From Owenia fusiformis (Eukaryota; Annelida; Polychaeta; Sabellida; Oweniidae), in the NCBI GenBank assembly GCA_903813345.2, contig CAIIXF020000010.1, positions 28,050,425 to 28,114,424 of the forward strand: a DNA stretch of 64,000 nt, given 5' to 3'. Position numbers and translations under genes: made by a program. Shown here piece after piece: positions 9,545 to 21,329 of this stretch (its first letter is position 1; each line of letters opens with the position of its first letter). A model generated the notes under the pieces. That model was given only the letters and a program-made list of their open reading frames with translations. It was not told the origin of the DNA and did not search any database.

Positions 9545-10535
9545 CTTCCATCTGATGGCATATTTGAATTCTGTGAGTAATTCAGCACAGCAAGTTGCGC
9601 CTCTTCGCTGACGATTCCATCATCTACAGAGAAATCAGCAAACCTGAAGACTGCCAGCTCCTGCAACAAGACCTTGATGCTGCTCTGAGGTGGGAAGAGG
9701 ATTGGCTCATGAAATTCCATCCAGACAAGTGTAATGTCCTGAGCGTCACCCAGAGGCGAGACCCCATACGATTTCCCTACCAAATGCACCATCACCCACT
9801 TGAGCATGTTCCATCTGCCAAGTACCTGGGTGTTACCATTCAAGAAGACCTGAAGTGGAACATCCATGTGCAGAGCTCAGTGAAGAAGGCACACCAATTA
9901 CTTGGGATGCTCCAACGTCATCTCTGGAAAGCATTCACAAGAATCAAGACCTTGGCATACTACACCATAGTCAGGCCTAAATTGGAATATGGTGCTTGCG
10001 TATGGGACCCTCACACACAGACACAGATACACTCCCTTGAGATGGTCCAGCATCGTGCTGCTCGATATGCCACTGGCAACTACAGTCGTGACCCTGGATC
10101 TATGACTGCCATACTTCACCAGCTACAATGGCAGTCACTCCAGGATAGAAGGCATCACCAACGACTAGTGATGTTATACAAGATCATCAACGCCCTAGTA
10201 GCCATTCGCCACACCACCTATCTTACTCCACCCACTAGATTGACCAGGTCTGCCCACCAAGATTCATACCAGATATGCAGTTGCAGAAAAGACTCCTTGA
10301 AGTACTCCTTCTTCCTCCGCACAATTGTGGACTGGAACGCCCTTCTCAGAGATGTCACAAGCCTACCCACCATCGAGGCCTACCGTGATGCCCTGAGGAA
10401 GAGGACCAACTAAGATTCCACTCTGTTTTTAAACTGTTTTTAACCTGCTTTTAAATTGTACATACACAAATCTTTTTATCTTGCCACCCTCAATAAAATT
10501 GTCAAATCTGACAGAATTGAGTATCTGATGATGAT
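9545..10535 (+). mobile_element. 5'-truncated CR1/Jockey-type LINE fragment
   Basis: It begins within the reverse transcriptase just upstream of the catalytic motif. There a one-base frame shift separates a segment reading LMAYLNSVSNSAQQV from LFADD. It ends in an AT-rich 3' end with AATAAA near 10,492 and a short TGATGATGATGAT tail near 10,527, like the microsatellite-type 3' ends of CR1-like elements rather than poly-A. No clear target duplication was found. Confidence 0.8.
9595..10413 (+). pseudogene. Reverse-transcriptase C-terminal fragment (CR1/Jockey-like)
   Basis: An open frame of 272 codons covers the end of the palm and the thumb of a non-LTR reverse transcriptase. It has RLFADDSIIY with the catalytic FADD at the start, then DLDAALRWEEDWLMKFHPDKC, then YLGVTIQEDLKW, and the C-terminal RAARYATGNYSR...LQWQSLQDRR block common in CR1/Jockey-group elements of aquatic invertebrates. 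The endonuclease, fingers and most of the palm are absent, so it cannot work alone. GC content is higher than the surrounding DNA, as expected for a recently arrived element. The apparent start codon is arbitrary. Confidence 0.88.
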
Positions 10536-12334
10536 GATTCTCTATCAAAACAACTTTGATTTGCACTGTTATTTACCATTATTTTTCTGGTTGTCTAAAA
10601 AAGGTCGAGCTAAATCCCCATTGACACAATGCTGAAAATCTTTAAAATTAACTCTTACATTAACTCTTACAAGGATCACAATTTTAATGTGAAATCACAA
10701 TCCACATGTCAATAAGATCATATAGTTACATTCCAATGATGATTTAAGTTGATCCAAATGGAATTATTTCTCAAATCAAGAAATTAAGTGACTCTGGCAA
10801 TACATTTACATGTATTCTAGCCCTGCCCAAGCTCTACCAATACCCATGATGCCATCTGTTTTTCATTTATATGGAAAAAGGTCAATTCTAACTTGAATTA
10901 TGAATATTTTCTGACCATGAACATGGGTATATCTTTTAGATCTATTCATTATCTTCAAGAAAAGTAAATATAATCATGATTAATCAGACCTAAGTGATAA
11001 TAAAGGGAATGGCCCAATCAACATACTTTTTACTAAAAATGATGACCTAGATTTACCAAAGATGCAACCTTTAATCATATTGTTGAATGCAAAATTAGAA
11101 TATGCTTTGAGACATTTTCTATTTCCTAAGAGGAAAAGTGGATTGCTCCAGGGAGCAAAATGAACTGAAACCAATGGATAGCATGAATTTCTTCAAAGGG
11201 GAAATAACATGGGGAACACTAATCTTAGGGGAATTAAGTTTTCTTTTCAAGAGCTATTTAACGTATACATAAAAATATTGGGCGAGACTTGAGATAATGT
11301 ATGCGGCGCCAGTCAAAATTGAAATTTCTGATTGGGTTCGAAGCCGAGATGCCTGGATATGACCCAGCAAAAGCCGGAATTCACGTGATTTTTCACAAAT
11401 AAGGGGCGGAGTTTAAGCGAGATCCATCGAGACTTCTCCATTCAAGGAAAGTGTCAGTCCGCTTATAACTCCGCCTTTTTGCCCTTAAATGGAGAATGCC
11501 ATTTTCGAAGGGGTCCTTTTTAGGGGAGATTTTCATCGGTTTTTTCCTAGATCTTGAACGTTTATTTGATACATTAAAATAAAGAGCAGTAATGCATTAA
11601 ACATTGTTAAAATGATTGTAATTTTGGTGAAAATGAGGTCAACAACTTTGAAAAAATATATTGATGGGTTGATTGCTAGTGAAATATCTCCGAGTCCGAT
11701 TGACTTTATTATCCCTGTATACCTGTCTTCATGGTCAGGAAATAGTCATAATCAAAGATATAACTGTCTGAAATTGTTTGTGATAACTTACCTGAACCTT
11801 TGCAGGTCAAATCAGGAGTGACACAATTTATATCCACCAAATTTTTGACATGTCTTCAAATACGAAAGTATTTTCTTCATAAGATAGAGTGTCACTTGTT
11901 AAATTTATTGATTGACCTGATATCGTATCATATCTTTATGACATAGAAGCGAAATAGCCATATTTAACTTTAATGAATGTTGTTTGCCACTTTTCGACAA
12001 TTTCGTCAAAATCTGGGGGTTTTGGGGGAGGGGTACAATTAGGTTAAAAAATTCACCTGATTCAGACTATCCTTAAATGAGCACTGATTCATTTGAATCC
12101 AGTATCTTCATTAGTATCTTAGATATATAGGTTTCTTATAGTATCCCCTGCAGATTTCATCGGAGTATAAGGAAAATGCTCTGAAGAGGGATGCCACTTA
12201 ACAGTTCTGGTATTTTTGAGGTCCCAACCCTCTATTAATGGGAATAGTTAACCATTGTAAAGTTACTCATGGTTAACTGACAGAATTGATTGTATCTTCA
12301 ACTAAGAAGTCAATAAAATGTTAAAACCAGAAGA
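10536..12334. other. Non-coding interior with dispersed-repeat segments
   Basis: Bases 10,880-11,260 and 11,560-11,610 match the reverse complement of 51,125-51,540, so this is part of a repeat family present twice in the window. The rest (for example 11,270-11,540, slightly GC-richer) shows no gene or RNA I can support. Confidence 0.55.
10880..11260 (-). repeat. Dispersed repeat, inverted copy of 51,170-51,540
   Basis: Shared landmarks include ACTGAAACCAATGGATAGCAT, CATATTGTTGAATGCA, CACTTAGGTCTGATT (inverted) and GATCTATTCATTATCTTCAAG. Divergence is moderate with small indels. A third weak match lies near 29,108-29,160. Confidence 0.75.
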
Positions 12335-12900
12335 AAACCACACCAACTTTCTTCTATTTACCAGGGGTAGGGCACTATAAAGTCATATTAAAATTACAAA
12401 ATAGTACTTCATCACTATAATAGATGTATTACAATATCACACATAGCTTGGGAATGTTGTTAGAATACTACTTTGAGCTGTTGAAGTTATCATATTTTGC
12501 TTGAAGCTACAAATATAAAATAAGCAAGAAAAAAATGACAAAAATTGCATATTTTTTTCTAATTAATTGAATTTTTCCGAAACCAACAAAGATATCACCC
12601 TATAACTTTAGGATAGTATTCATCTCTGTACTAACAATGTATGCTGTAGAACTCAGAACAATAGTTAATATATCCTTTGAGTTATGAACTAATATTATAG
12701 TACCCCCTAAGATAATTTCCTAGGGGGGTGAAAACGCTAAAATGCAGTGTCGTGACCACCCCGTTGAGCTGTCATCTTTTAATATCTTTATCAGCATGAA
12801 AAACTGATCCAGAAAAAATAGGTCTGTTGCTTTTTCTAAAAAATGCCTCAAAAACTCTTTCCCTTGAGATATTCTGAAATTGGAACCTGTCTATAATGTT
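12335..12900 (-). repeat. Right arm of the 4.8-kb long inverted repeat
   Basis: Inverted counterpart of 8074-8623, including CCACCCCGTTGAGCTGTCATC near 12,757. With the left arm it encloses about 3.7 kb holding the LINE fragment. The pair could be the ends of a large non-autonomous DNA element or an inverted duplication. Neither terminal motifs nor a target duplication could be fixed. Confidence 0.8.
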
Positions 12901-12905
12901 TATAG

Positions 12906-13350
12906 GTTTATGCATCTTATATGTAATACAATGTGTATTTGTAATAACTCCTCTTCCGCAAATAATATTATATAAGTCACTGGGTTGATTTTTTAAGAGC
13001 TCTAGATAAGGAGTTTGTTGTCCGGGTGTCTGCAACAAAAACCACCCACTGCATAGTGTTCCTACCTTATATACCTAACACTGAGTTGTGGTGTATGGTT
13101 ATGGTTTTCGGGAAACAAGGGCTTTTACTTAGAAAATGAGGATTTAGGCAAGGATGTGGATTATGAGGATATATGCAGTATTGACTAAACATAAGGATAT
13201 CATCATATCCCCAAGCCATCATAGATATATAATTGGGTACGGTTATTGTCACCATGTACCTACCTTTTTTGAAGCATTTAGGCAGTGTTTTCTATTATTT
13301 AAACACCAAAACATTGCGCCATGCGGACTTTTCTATTGCAGACGATGTAC
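12906..13350. other. Spacer, nothing recognised
   Basis: AT-rich sequence between the inverted-repeat arm and the LINE relic. Short open frames have no family resemblance. Confidence 0.4.
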
Positions 13351-13354
13351 CCTG

Positions 13355-13965
13355 TGGGAACCATCTTATTGAAATTTTTCTAAAATCTAAAATGAATTAT
13401 TTATATCTAAAAGTTGAAAAAAATATTCAAGAGACTCACTGGAATACTTGTTTTAATATTATAGAACAACATCTTTGGGAAAATATACATGATCAAAAAT
13501 TAATAAATATGAGCTATACATATTTTTCAGAGTTTAATTCTAAACTCTTAAAAACTACTTATTTTTGGCATGTGGATCTCTCGTATCAAAATGGAATAAC
13601 AACGTCTCAAAAAATTGTTTAATATTATAACACTATAACTAAATATAGAAACATAATTTTAACAATAGCAGGATTGACTATATTCAATAACTGGTGCAAA
13701 CATTCGGAAGAAACGGAAAATTGGAATTTTTTTGACATAACTAATGTATTTATCACAGATGCGTTTTATTATTCACAAACTTTTAATTATAATATGACAA
13801 AAGATGCAATACTATATCATAATGGATAACCAAATGTGTATTAGAAATGTAATTGAATTTGTATGAATGTATCATTACGTATCTTTTTGTTTATATTGTA
13901 TGCATATAATCATTATAAACAACGTATGAATGTTACAAAAATAGGAAATGAAAAAATCAAAAAAA
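13355..13965 (+). pseudogene. Relic of an L1-like LINE ORF2 C-terminus
   Basis: Plus-strand translation resembles the C-terminal third of the ORF2 at 3072-6842. HLIEIFLKSK..., then ETHWNTCFNI, then LINMSYTYFSEFNSKLL correspond to the KSKQERNVLEKHWSNIFSI and NMKYKKYAEFNFKLL region. After a stop, YRNIILTIAGLTIFNNW (13,643 on) matches the FRNLILTIIGYTIYSTW region. The Cys/His knuckle between them is missing, so there is an internal deletion as well as stops. A short A-rich stretch near 13,945-13,970 may be the decayed tail. It belongs to a related but clearly different subfamily from the intact copy. Confidence 0.7.
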
Positions 13966-13969
13966 ATCT

Positions 13970-15225
13970 TATTGACATTTTTCAAATTCTATATTATCTT
14001 TCTTGCTAATCTAAGGTACTTAATAGCCAATTTAGAAAGAAAAGCTAATGTTTCTATCAAAATGAAAAATACTTTCTTAATGGGGGAAATTTGTACTTTA
14101 AAATGGTGTTGTTCATTTTTTGGTCGAATACCGGACAACGACACTTCATTTTTCTGTAGCAGCTCAGGGACTATATGCCAGTATTCTATGGGGGCAAGGC
14201 ATAACAATTTCAATCCATTCAGTCGATATCTTATGACATGCGCAAAGCTCTATTTAGTGATATTTTCATTTCAAATATGGCGGCCAATCCGATGTCTGAC
14301 GACCCTTACAAAGAATCTAGGCAGTGTGCATTTTTACCTCCTGTGAAATAACAAGTAGAATTTAGTAGTTGTTTTGTATTTAATTATCATTCTGCATCGT
14401 AATTCTATGTGATGTGGTGTTAAAATGTCAGCAGAAATACATATCCAATCCATACGATAATCGAGTGAATCAGATAACAGATTTTTCGAAAACCCGTCTC
14501 CTGCTAAGAGTGTAAAAACCTGTATTAACATGCTCAAAAGTGCCAATGTGCACATCAATGTCAAGCTAAATCAATGTTGTGTCTAAAACAGGTACCTGAT
14601 CTACTCAAAACAGCTTGTCATTCACGTACTTAGCAAACACGGCGAAATGATCTGAATCTTGGAATTTCGTTCGAGAGCTATTAATGTTTGCTCCGGTCTT
14701 CGTCATAAGTGTTCATCAGACTTCACGCATGCTCAAGAGAAAAACCATCAACCAATAACGTTTATAAATCAATTTTGCGCATGCGCCTTACAAGGGTAAA
14801 AAAATCGTATTTATAAACGAACCAATTTCAGATAACCCGATATCAGTCGGAGAAATCTGACGATCTACGAAACTCACTTCAAAAAATCAAATGCGGACTG
14901 ACGGCATATTCTACTATGCTGGGATCTAAGATTTTCAGTATAGATAAAGTCTTTTATGATCTTTCGAATGAGGTAAGTCTCTGGTTCGAAAGACAATCGT
15001 ATCAACTTGAACATAAGTTGAGTTTTGACGATGCGCAGAAGTCCCATTTTCGTTGTACCATATTGACTGCATTCTTGGCGATATGTTCTAAGTTTGAGGT
15101 CTTTAGTTTCATTATTTTGATTATTCTAGATATTTCTAAGAACATTTCCAATAGGAATATAACAGATCATTTTAGTATAATTAGTAACTTTTCATTTACG
15201 GAAATGGAATTTGTTTTTCACAGCA
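13970..15225. other. Intergenic, nothing firmly recognised
   Basis: Several short open frames (for example 13,948-14,346 plus) have ordinary composition and no recognisable domain. No repeats shared with the rest of the window were found here. Confidence 0.4.
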
Positions 15226-15229
15226 AGTT

Positions 15230-15345
15230 CGGAGAGTGATACTATTAAAGATGTTAAGTTTGGCAACCTTAGCTCCCCCATTGAACTACGTGTTAAACGA
15301 ATTGACTTTATTTCCAATACATCTAAATTTTTTCAATTTTTTTTC
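15230..15345 (-). repeat. Dispersed repeat, family also at 24,460 and 51,541
   Basis: The reverse complement contains ATTGGAAATAAAGTC, AACACGTAGTTCAATGGGGGA and GCTAAGGTTGCCAAACTT. These are shared with 24,460-24,640 and 51,541-51,690 on the plus strand. Confidence 0.75.
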
Positions 15346-15449
15346 CTTGATTACGATAAGTCGAAAATTGATGATGATGAATTTTTGAAAATTGACAAAC
15401 CCATGTAAACCAATGGGAAATGGTAGGTTTGCCGCAAGTCATATGACAG

Positions 15450-15471
15450 AATATCCATCCATCCATCCATC
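15450..15471. repeat. ATCC microsatellite
   Basis: Short run of (ATCC)n within otherwise unremarkable sequence. Confidence 0.7.
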
Positions 15472-15783
15472 CGAGTCCTTGCAAAAATATGAGTTAGGCC
15501 GACAATTGACTTTGCTAACTTTATTTAACAAAAAATTGATATGTTTCTTCAAGTTCAACAATTTTCAAAAATCATCTCCCATTGAAATAACACAGGAGGC
15601 GAAAAATTATCTTCAAAACTGACTTTGAAGCGCTGTAGCCTTAGTATTCATCAAATTATTACGCATTATTAGTATACAAAAAAAGTTAGACAATTCATTT
15701 TTCTATATTAACATATTTTTTGCTGAATCTTCTACTGAAAATATATCCTGATTTCTAATTTGCCCCGAACCCTCCATTTCCCA

Positions 15784-15940
15784 CACTGCGTCAAATGTGA
15801 AATTCCAAGCAATTTCTAGACGTGCAAAGATAGTCTAGGAACTCCGCGTATCTAGAGATTCCAAGACGTGTCAAGAGGTGCAAAGACCTCGCGTGTAAAG
15901 AGCGTGTCAAGAGTTTTGATATCTCTTTGCACAGCCTTAT
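15784..15940 (-). repeat. MITE-like repeat rich in GTGTCAAGAG/GTGCAAAG motifs
   Basis: It begins CACTGCGTCAAATGTGAAATTCC, which is the inverse of the end at 24,366-24,390, and contains TTTCTAGACGTGC and several copies of GTGTCAAGAG/GTGCAAAGA. It shares these with 24,153-24,392. A short degraded piece (TCTAGAAACTCTGCGTATCTAGAG) lies at 17,470-17,540. Confidence 0.65.
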
Positions 15941-17460
15941 CAAAACAAACAGTATAATTAGACCGGCCACATGTTGTTATGCCCTATAGTCGCGCTTAAT
16001 TATACTTTACTAGGATTGGAATATAACAATCATTTTAATTTCGTGTTAATAATAATTTGTGTTTTTTAAATCATTATCAAAATAAAATTAATTTAAAAGT
16101 ATGCGTGTGCGTGTAAGTATAGGCAATAGCTTAGTCGAAATGAGTAGATGTGTGCAGATAGAGATCGCCTATGTATTTTGCTAAATCTGACATTTTTACA
16201 GGATCATGTTAAAGATCAAATGAAAACAAGAAATGTGTTTTTCTTAGGTTTATCTACCCTGATTTCGAGTGATTTTAACTTGGACGCATATTCCTAGATA
16301 TTAAAACAGTTTGAATAATTAACAAAGTCCACTTTGAACCGTGTCAATCAAATTGTCAAATATGCAGATAGCACATGCAGGCCCGAATACAGGGGGGATA
16401 GATTGGTTCTAGCGACCCCCCCCCCCCCCCGTGACCAAAATTGCATTTTTTACCCCATACTGAGCACCTTTTAAATTATTTTGCTTATTTTTGAACTAAC
16501 ATTGCCAAAAGTAAACTCCCTCTGGAATTTCTTAAAAAAGTAACCCACCCCTTGGCAAATCCTGGCTATGGGTCTGAAACGCCTGAAACATGCTCTGATA
16601 TAATGAAGCATATTCTGTGATCTGAGCATATCAGATGGGAAGAGTTATGAATGTCAATAAGTGTGATTGTTATCATGTAATCATCTACCTTAATGTCAAT
16701 ACATTACATAATGTAGTAAGGCATTGTACATGTATTTAACAACAGGCACATCCTTATTCAAAGGACTTCATTTATACTTGTAAAATACCCTTCCAGCGAG
16801 GATGCAACAGGCACAGTTACACAAGTTTTATGACCCCAATTAGATAAAATATGAGCTGGGATGAAAGATCTCAAAAATCAAGGGCTGGGAAGATTTGAGA
16901 TGTCATGGTTTACTATCATGACGCTGAAACATGTGTCGCTTATTGTCACCTGTATTGATCATGATGGGGCGACGGCAGTGCCCCGAGTCTTTTTGATCTG
17001 TTTAATCTTATTAGTTACTATTTAAAATTGAATGATTTAGGACCCCGGAAGCAAAACAACTCTTTGTTATGAAAGGAATACACCACCCGGACAGAACCCC
17101 TCATGTAAACCATCTGTAAATACCTTTGAAATCAATTTGATTTTCGATCTACATCTGAATCTCAGATGGAGAGTACTCTTTGACAAGATCAACATTTAAA
17201 AGTGTAGGAAAGTTTTGATAAAGATGTTTAATAGCTATTTATTCAGACATATTGTTCTTTCATGTTGACGATCATCGAACATAATTGCAATCAACTTCCA
17301 TGATATATTGCAATTTTGAATTTTGAATTATTTTGAATGCAAATGTACTCAAGTACTATATCCTGAGTTCTGCCCGGATCCCCGAAAACGTTTAAAATCA
17401 AACTCGATTATTTAGCTAGACTTCAAAATAAGGGATTCAATAGAAACATGAAATCCATAT
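15941..17460. other. Intergenic, no gene seen
   Basis: AT-rich spacer with a 15-base poly-C run at 16,416-16,430. No coding or RNA feature I can support. Confidence 0.45.
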
Positions 17461-17917
17461 CACTGTATAAATTGTGGAATTTCTAGTAATTTTTAGACGT
17501 GCTTAGCCGGTCTAGAAACTCTGCGTATCTAGAGATAGAGGAGGGGAGAGAGGGCTAATTTTATAGCTGAAATTAAAAATAGCTTATGATCTATAAATAT
17601 AATATATGGTTGTTCTTATAATGAACAACTATTGGTTTAATATCTGATATGTGGACGGATATTTCTTGATTTGGTTTAAAAAGAAACTGAATGTAGGGTT
17701 GCAAAAATGAGGGAGACAAAGACGTTCGAAGGGTGGGGGTAAAATTTAATTAAAATCAAGCTGAGACAGAATGAGAATAAACATATCTGTTAGTTGCTCA
17801 TGTAAACGAAAACAAATTAGAGGGTTCATTAGCACCGCAGACCAGATTTGCAAAATTGGGGATGTGCATTTTCCCAGGATTTCAAACAATACTATATCTA
17901 AAATGTTGCCCCTCATA

Positions 17918-18062
17918 TGCCTGGGTCATATTTGCTCCGATTCATCGGCCGGGGGCCGGCCGATTGAGTGTTTTTCAAACATGAAAACAATTTTAAACAA
18001 AATACTCAATCGGCCGGAGGCCGGACGATGAATTTGAGCAAATGTGAACCAGACATTGCAAA
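17918..18062. repeat. Small palindromic MITE
   Basis: About 50-bp inverted arms flank a short AT-rich centre. The left arm reads TCATATTTGCTC..GATTCATCGGCCGG and the right is its inverse, CCGGACGATGAATTTGAGCAAATGTG. GC-rich blocks GGCCGGGGGCCGGCCGATTG pair across the centre. No coding potential. Confidence 0.75.
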
Positions 18063-18139
18063 TTCCTTCAAAATTGAACTAGAAGTTTCAAATGAAAGCC
18101 ATCCAAAGCTCCTTTCTTCTTCATTCTCTATTGGTTAAG

Positions 18140-18860
18140 CAGGGGAGGGTGCGATCATTCACGAATCGCACCCCCCCCCCCTGGTTACGCCTATGTGTTA
18201 AAACTTTACACAATATCAATATTTAAAACTGTATCTTGTAAGTGGCTTATTAAGCATCAGATCAATCACTAAGAACCCCTCTTATCTGCCGTTTGCGTTT
18301 GGAAGGATAAAGACAAAGGGGACGCGGCTACATGTATATCGCGATAACGTGAAATCTTTATGACATATCCCTTCACCAGGGCTTACACCAATATTTTTAA
18401 CACCACTTATTAAAGGATGCATGCATCAAGGGGTAGACATCATTCAAAAGACATAAACATGACCGGGTCGGTCAGGGGAAGGTTTGCATACGATGCAATT
18501 TGTACATGCAAGCTCATTTTTCACATATAAATTAATAAAGTCGATTCCTTGGGAATACGTTATTGGGTTTATAAGCGTAACGAGGAGAAGCGGTGGGTTC
18601 GCACCCTCTCCTACAAGCAATAAAAGGTACCATAAGGTAGAGGAAGAAAAGAGCATTAAATTGATTTTTTGTTTGAAGCTTCTAGCTCAGGTTTGAAGGA
18701 AGTTGCATCACTTTCGTAAAAATTCAAAACAAATATTTTTTGCCTCATTTATGTCACGATCGCACCCCCCGACTGAAAACCTAAAATATTTTGGTGATTG
18801 CATCACCCCTCCACCCGACTGAAAGCTGGCTGCGGCCCTGGGGTTTTATCGAAAACTATA
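18140..18860. repeat. Degenerate GGCGTAACCAGGGGG-type repeat pieces
   Basis: Bases 18,145-18,196 end in poly-C followed by TGGTTACGCCTATG. Bases 18,440-18,845 contain GCACCC...CCCCCGACTGAAA and GACTGAAAGCTGGCTGCGGCC. These resemble the ends of the element at 49,597-49,811 (GGCGTAGCCAGGGGGTGCGA, GACTGGAAGCTGACTACGCC). Boundaries are uncertain. Confidence 0.5.
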
Positions 18861-18897
18861 TCGTCAACATTTTATCATTATGCGGAAAGTCCAATAT

Positions 18898-21323
18898 CAC
18901 TGGGGGGTATCGTGATGCAACAACACCGTGTTGTTGCATCAAGATGGCCAGACTTCCGGTGATAGATTTTCGTACGATATTTTGTTTTCCCAATTTAAAC
19001 CCATTTCTAGTACGAGTTGCTCAATAATCATACACGTGCAGTTAGCTCATGATCTATATTTTAAAAAACTCTCATTAGTATGCATGTAGCATCATCAAGA
19101 AGCGAGAAATTCGCGGTTTTAATTCCTCACTATTGATGCAACAACACCACTCTGTTTATTATCAATGATGCAACAACACCAATGTGCTGATGCAAAAACG
19201 CCAATATAATGTATCATTGAATATCAAGAGAAACTGTTTTATGTTCTGTTTATAGGTGTTGGTCGGGACATGAATAAAACGCGTGAGTGCGTGGTTCATG
19301 AATGAAACGTATTTTGTTTGGTTCCTTAATGTATTTGTCTTTATCAAAGTTAAAAGGATATACAAGGTAAACTAAATACATAGGCTAAGTATTGAATCCC
19401 CGGGAGCCAACCTCGTTGATATTTTATCTGAAAAATAAAGATTATTCATTTTCTTAATTAAATCCCCTTGATTTACCGTATCGTATGGAAATTGTTTACA
19501 AAGAACTAATATAACTAGACTTTGGAAATTGAACAAGTTCAATTTCAGACTCCAGATCTGGACTTTTCTAAGCCGAGTCATCCAGAAAAAGATGGATGGA
19601 TGGATGAAATAGGAAGGAGGGATGGGACAGAACAGGATGGAACGATAGGAGAGAATAGAGAAGAAGGATAGGATAGAATAGCAAGGAAGGATAAGATAGG
19701 AAGGAAAGGATAGGAAGGATAGATAGATAGGAAGGAAAGGATATGAAGGATAGATAGGAAGGAACGGATAGGGATAAAAGGGATAGGATAGGAAGGATAG
19801 GATAGAATAAGAGGGAACGATAGGATAGAATAGTAGGATAGGATAGGAAGTATGGATGGAAAGATGTATGGATTTTTCAACATTTTCTTCGCTACTCTTG
19901 ACTTTCTATCGGGATACAATCAGATCGATTTTTCTCGAAATTTCAAACCGCCGTAACTTCTGAACCGGAAGTCGGATCGAAATTTGGTTTGCAGATTCTG
20001 ATTCCTGAGAAAATTCTATTCTTCATTCATAACTCAAACGTTAATTTTGGAGAATTTTCTATTTTGACCTACTTTTTGGACACCATATCTCAAAAGTGGG
20101 TTAAACTATTAGTACACTCTTGGCTACATGTATACACAATTTCGAAGAATATGATTGAAGTGTAGTGTCAGAATCACAAAAATAAGGAAAACTTTGAATT
20201 TGACCTAGATTTTGACCTACACATTTTTGTGTCCAAATTTTGAAGCTAGATTGCTTTTGAGGTACCCTTCATTTAAAGGCTTTCATTAAATTAAGCTGTA
20301 CTCGGTCGTATATATGTCGTATTTTACACTTCAAAAAAACTTTTTTCCCATTGACTTAACATTGGGCACCAAATTTAGCGATTTTGAGTTTTCAAAACGC
20401 CATAACTTCCGATGAGTGTTGGTTTAATGATAGTGCAGTTATACAATGTTATTATATAGAGGTTATTTACTGAGAGGGATTCAATATTGGTTTTATTTCG
20501 GGACACATTATGATATTTCCCGAGGGCCCAGGGGGAATCTGGGATTACTGTACCCCTATCAATTTACCTTTTCGGGACCTAAATCCTATTACCTACCTTT
20601 TTACTCAATCGGGGAGAACGAATCCAAAGAGAACAATACTTCTACATGTGCGCTGTGCAAGATTTCCAATAGCTTGTCGTGTTTACCGAGAACGAAGATG
20701 TTTGTCCACCATTTTGAATGATACTAACTGGTATCAGGGTCATCAAGCTATGGAACAGGGGTTTATGATAATAGATTGGGTTACTATAGCTTGCAATGTT
20801 AAAGGCGATTGAACTATGTTATAAAACAACTTCCAGTACATTATGATATTTAAAAGTATAAATTTTTAAAAATACATATAAAGAATCTTCGCCCGCAGGA
20901 CGTGTATTTTGAATGCCTGAGAAGAACGCAAATGGGTACTGGCCCGGTGTTGCAATAGTAGCATTTAAAAATCTGTTCCTCTCGAGATTTATGGTCTTCT
21001 GAAATTATACTATTAATTGGTGTTGTTGCATCATTGCTCAAATCTAGAGGAGTGTTGTTGCATCTTCGGTTTGGTGTTGTTGCATCAATAGTGAGGAACT
21101 AAAACAGTGAACTTCTTGCTTCTTGATGATGCTACATGTATACTAATGACAGTTTCTTAAAATATAGATCGAGCGCTAACTTCACGTGTATGTTTATTGA
21201 GAAACTCGTCCTATAAATGGGTTTAAATTGGGGAAACAACATATCGTACGAAAATCTATCACCGGAAGTCTGGCCATCTTGATGCAACAACACGGTGTTG
21301 TTGCATCACGATACTCCCCAGTG
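18898..21323. mobile_element. 2.4-kb CACTG-ended DNA element, 5-bp target duplication
   Basis: Ends read CACTGGGG..GTATCGTGATGC at 18,898 and inverted to 21,323, flanked by AATAT at 18,893-18,897 and 21,324-21,328. Terminal inverted repeats are about 280-300 bp (through about 19,190 and from about 21,003). Each end carries several copies of the 14-mer GATGCAACAACACC. The outermost is a 27-bp head-to-head palindrome (18,914-18,940 and 21,281-21,307). The interior has no transposase and includes a purine-rich simple repeat. A CAC end plus a 5-bp duplication is the Transib pattern, but other superfamilies are possible. Confidence 0.8.
19585..19880. repeat. Purine-rich simple repeat (GGATAGGAAGGATA-like)
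   Basis: About 290 bp of imperfect GGATA/GGAAGGATAG/GATGGATG repeats with one strand almost purely purine. Open frames across it (for example a Pro/Ser/Tyr-rich minus-strand frame) are artefacts of the repeat. Confidence 0.85.
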
Positions 21324-21329
21324 AATATG

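Noticed and set aside
13948-14346. 132-codon plus-strand frame as a gene
   Set aside because: Composition matches AT-rich spacer. There is no domain, signal or splice support, and the start overlaps the LINE relic tail.
19578-19919. Pro/Ser/Tyr-rich minus-strand frame of 113 codons
   Set aside because: It lies wholly within the GGATA simple repeat, whose composition keeps the frame open by chance.
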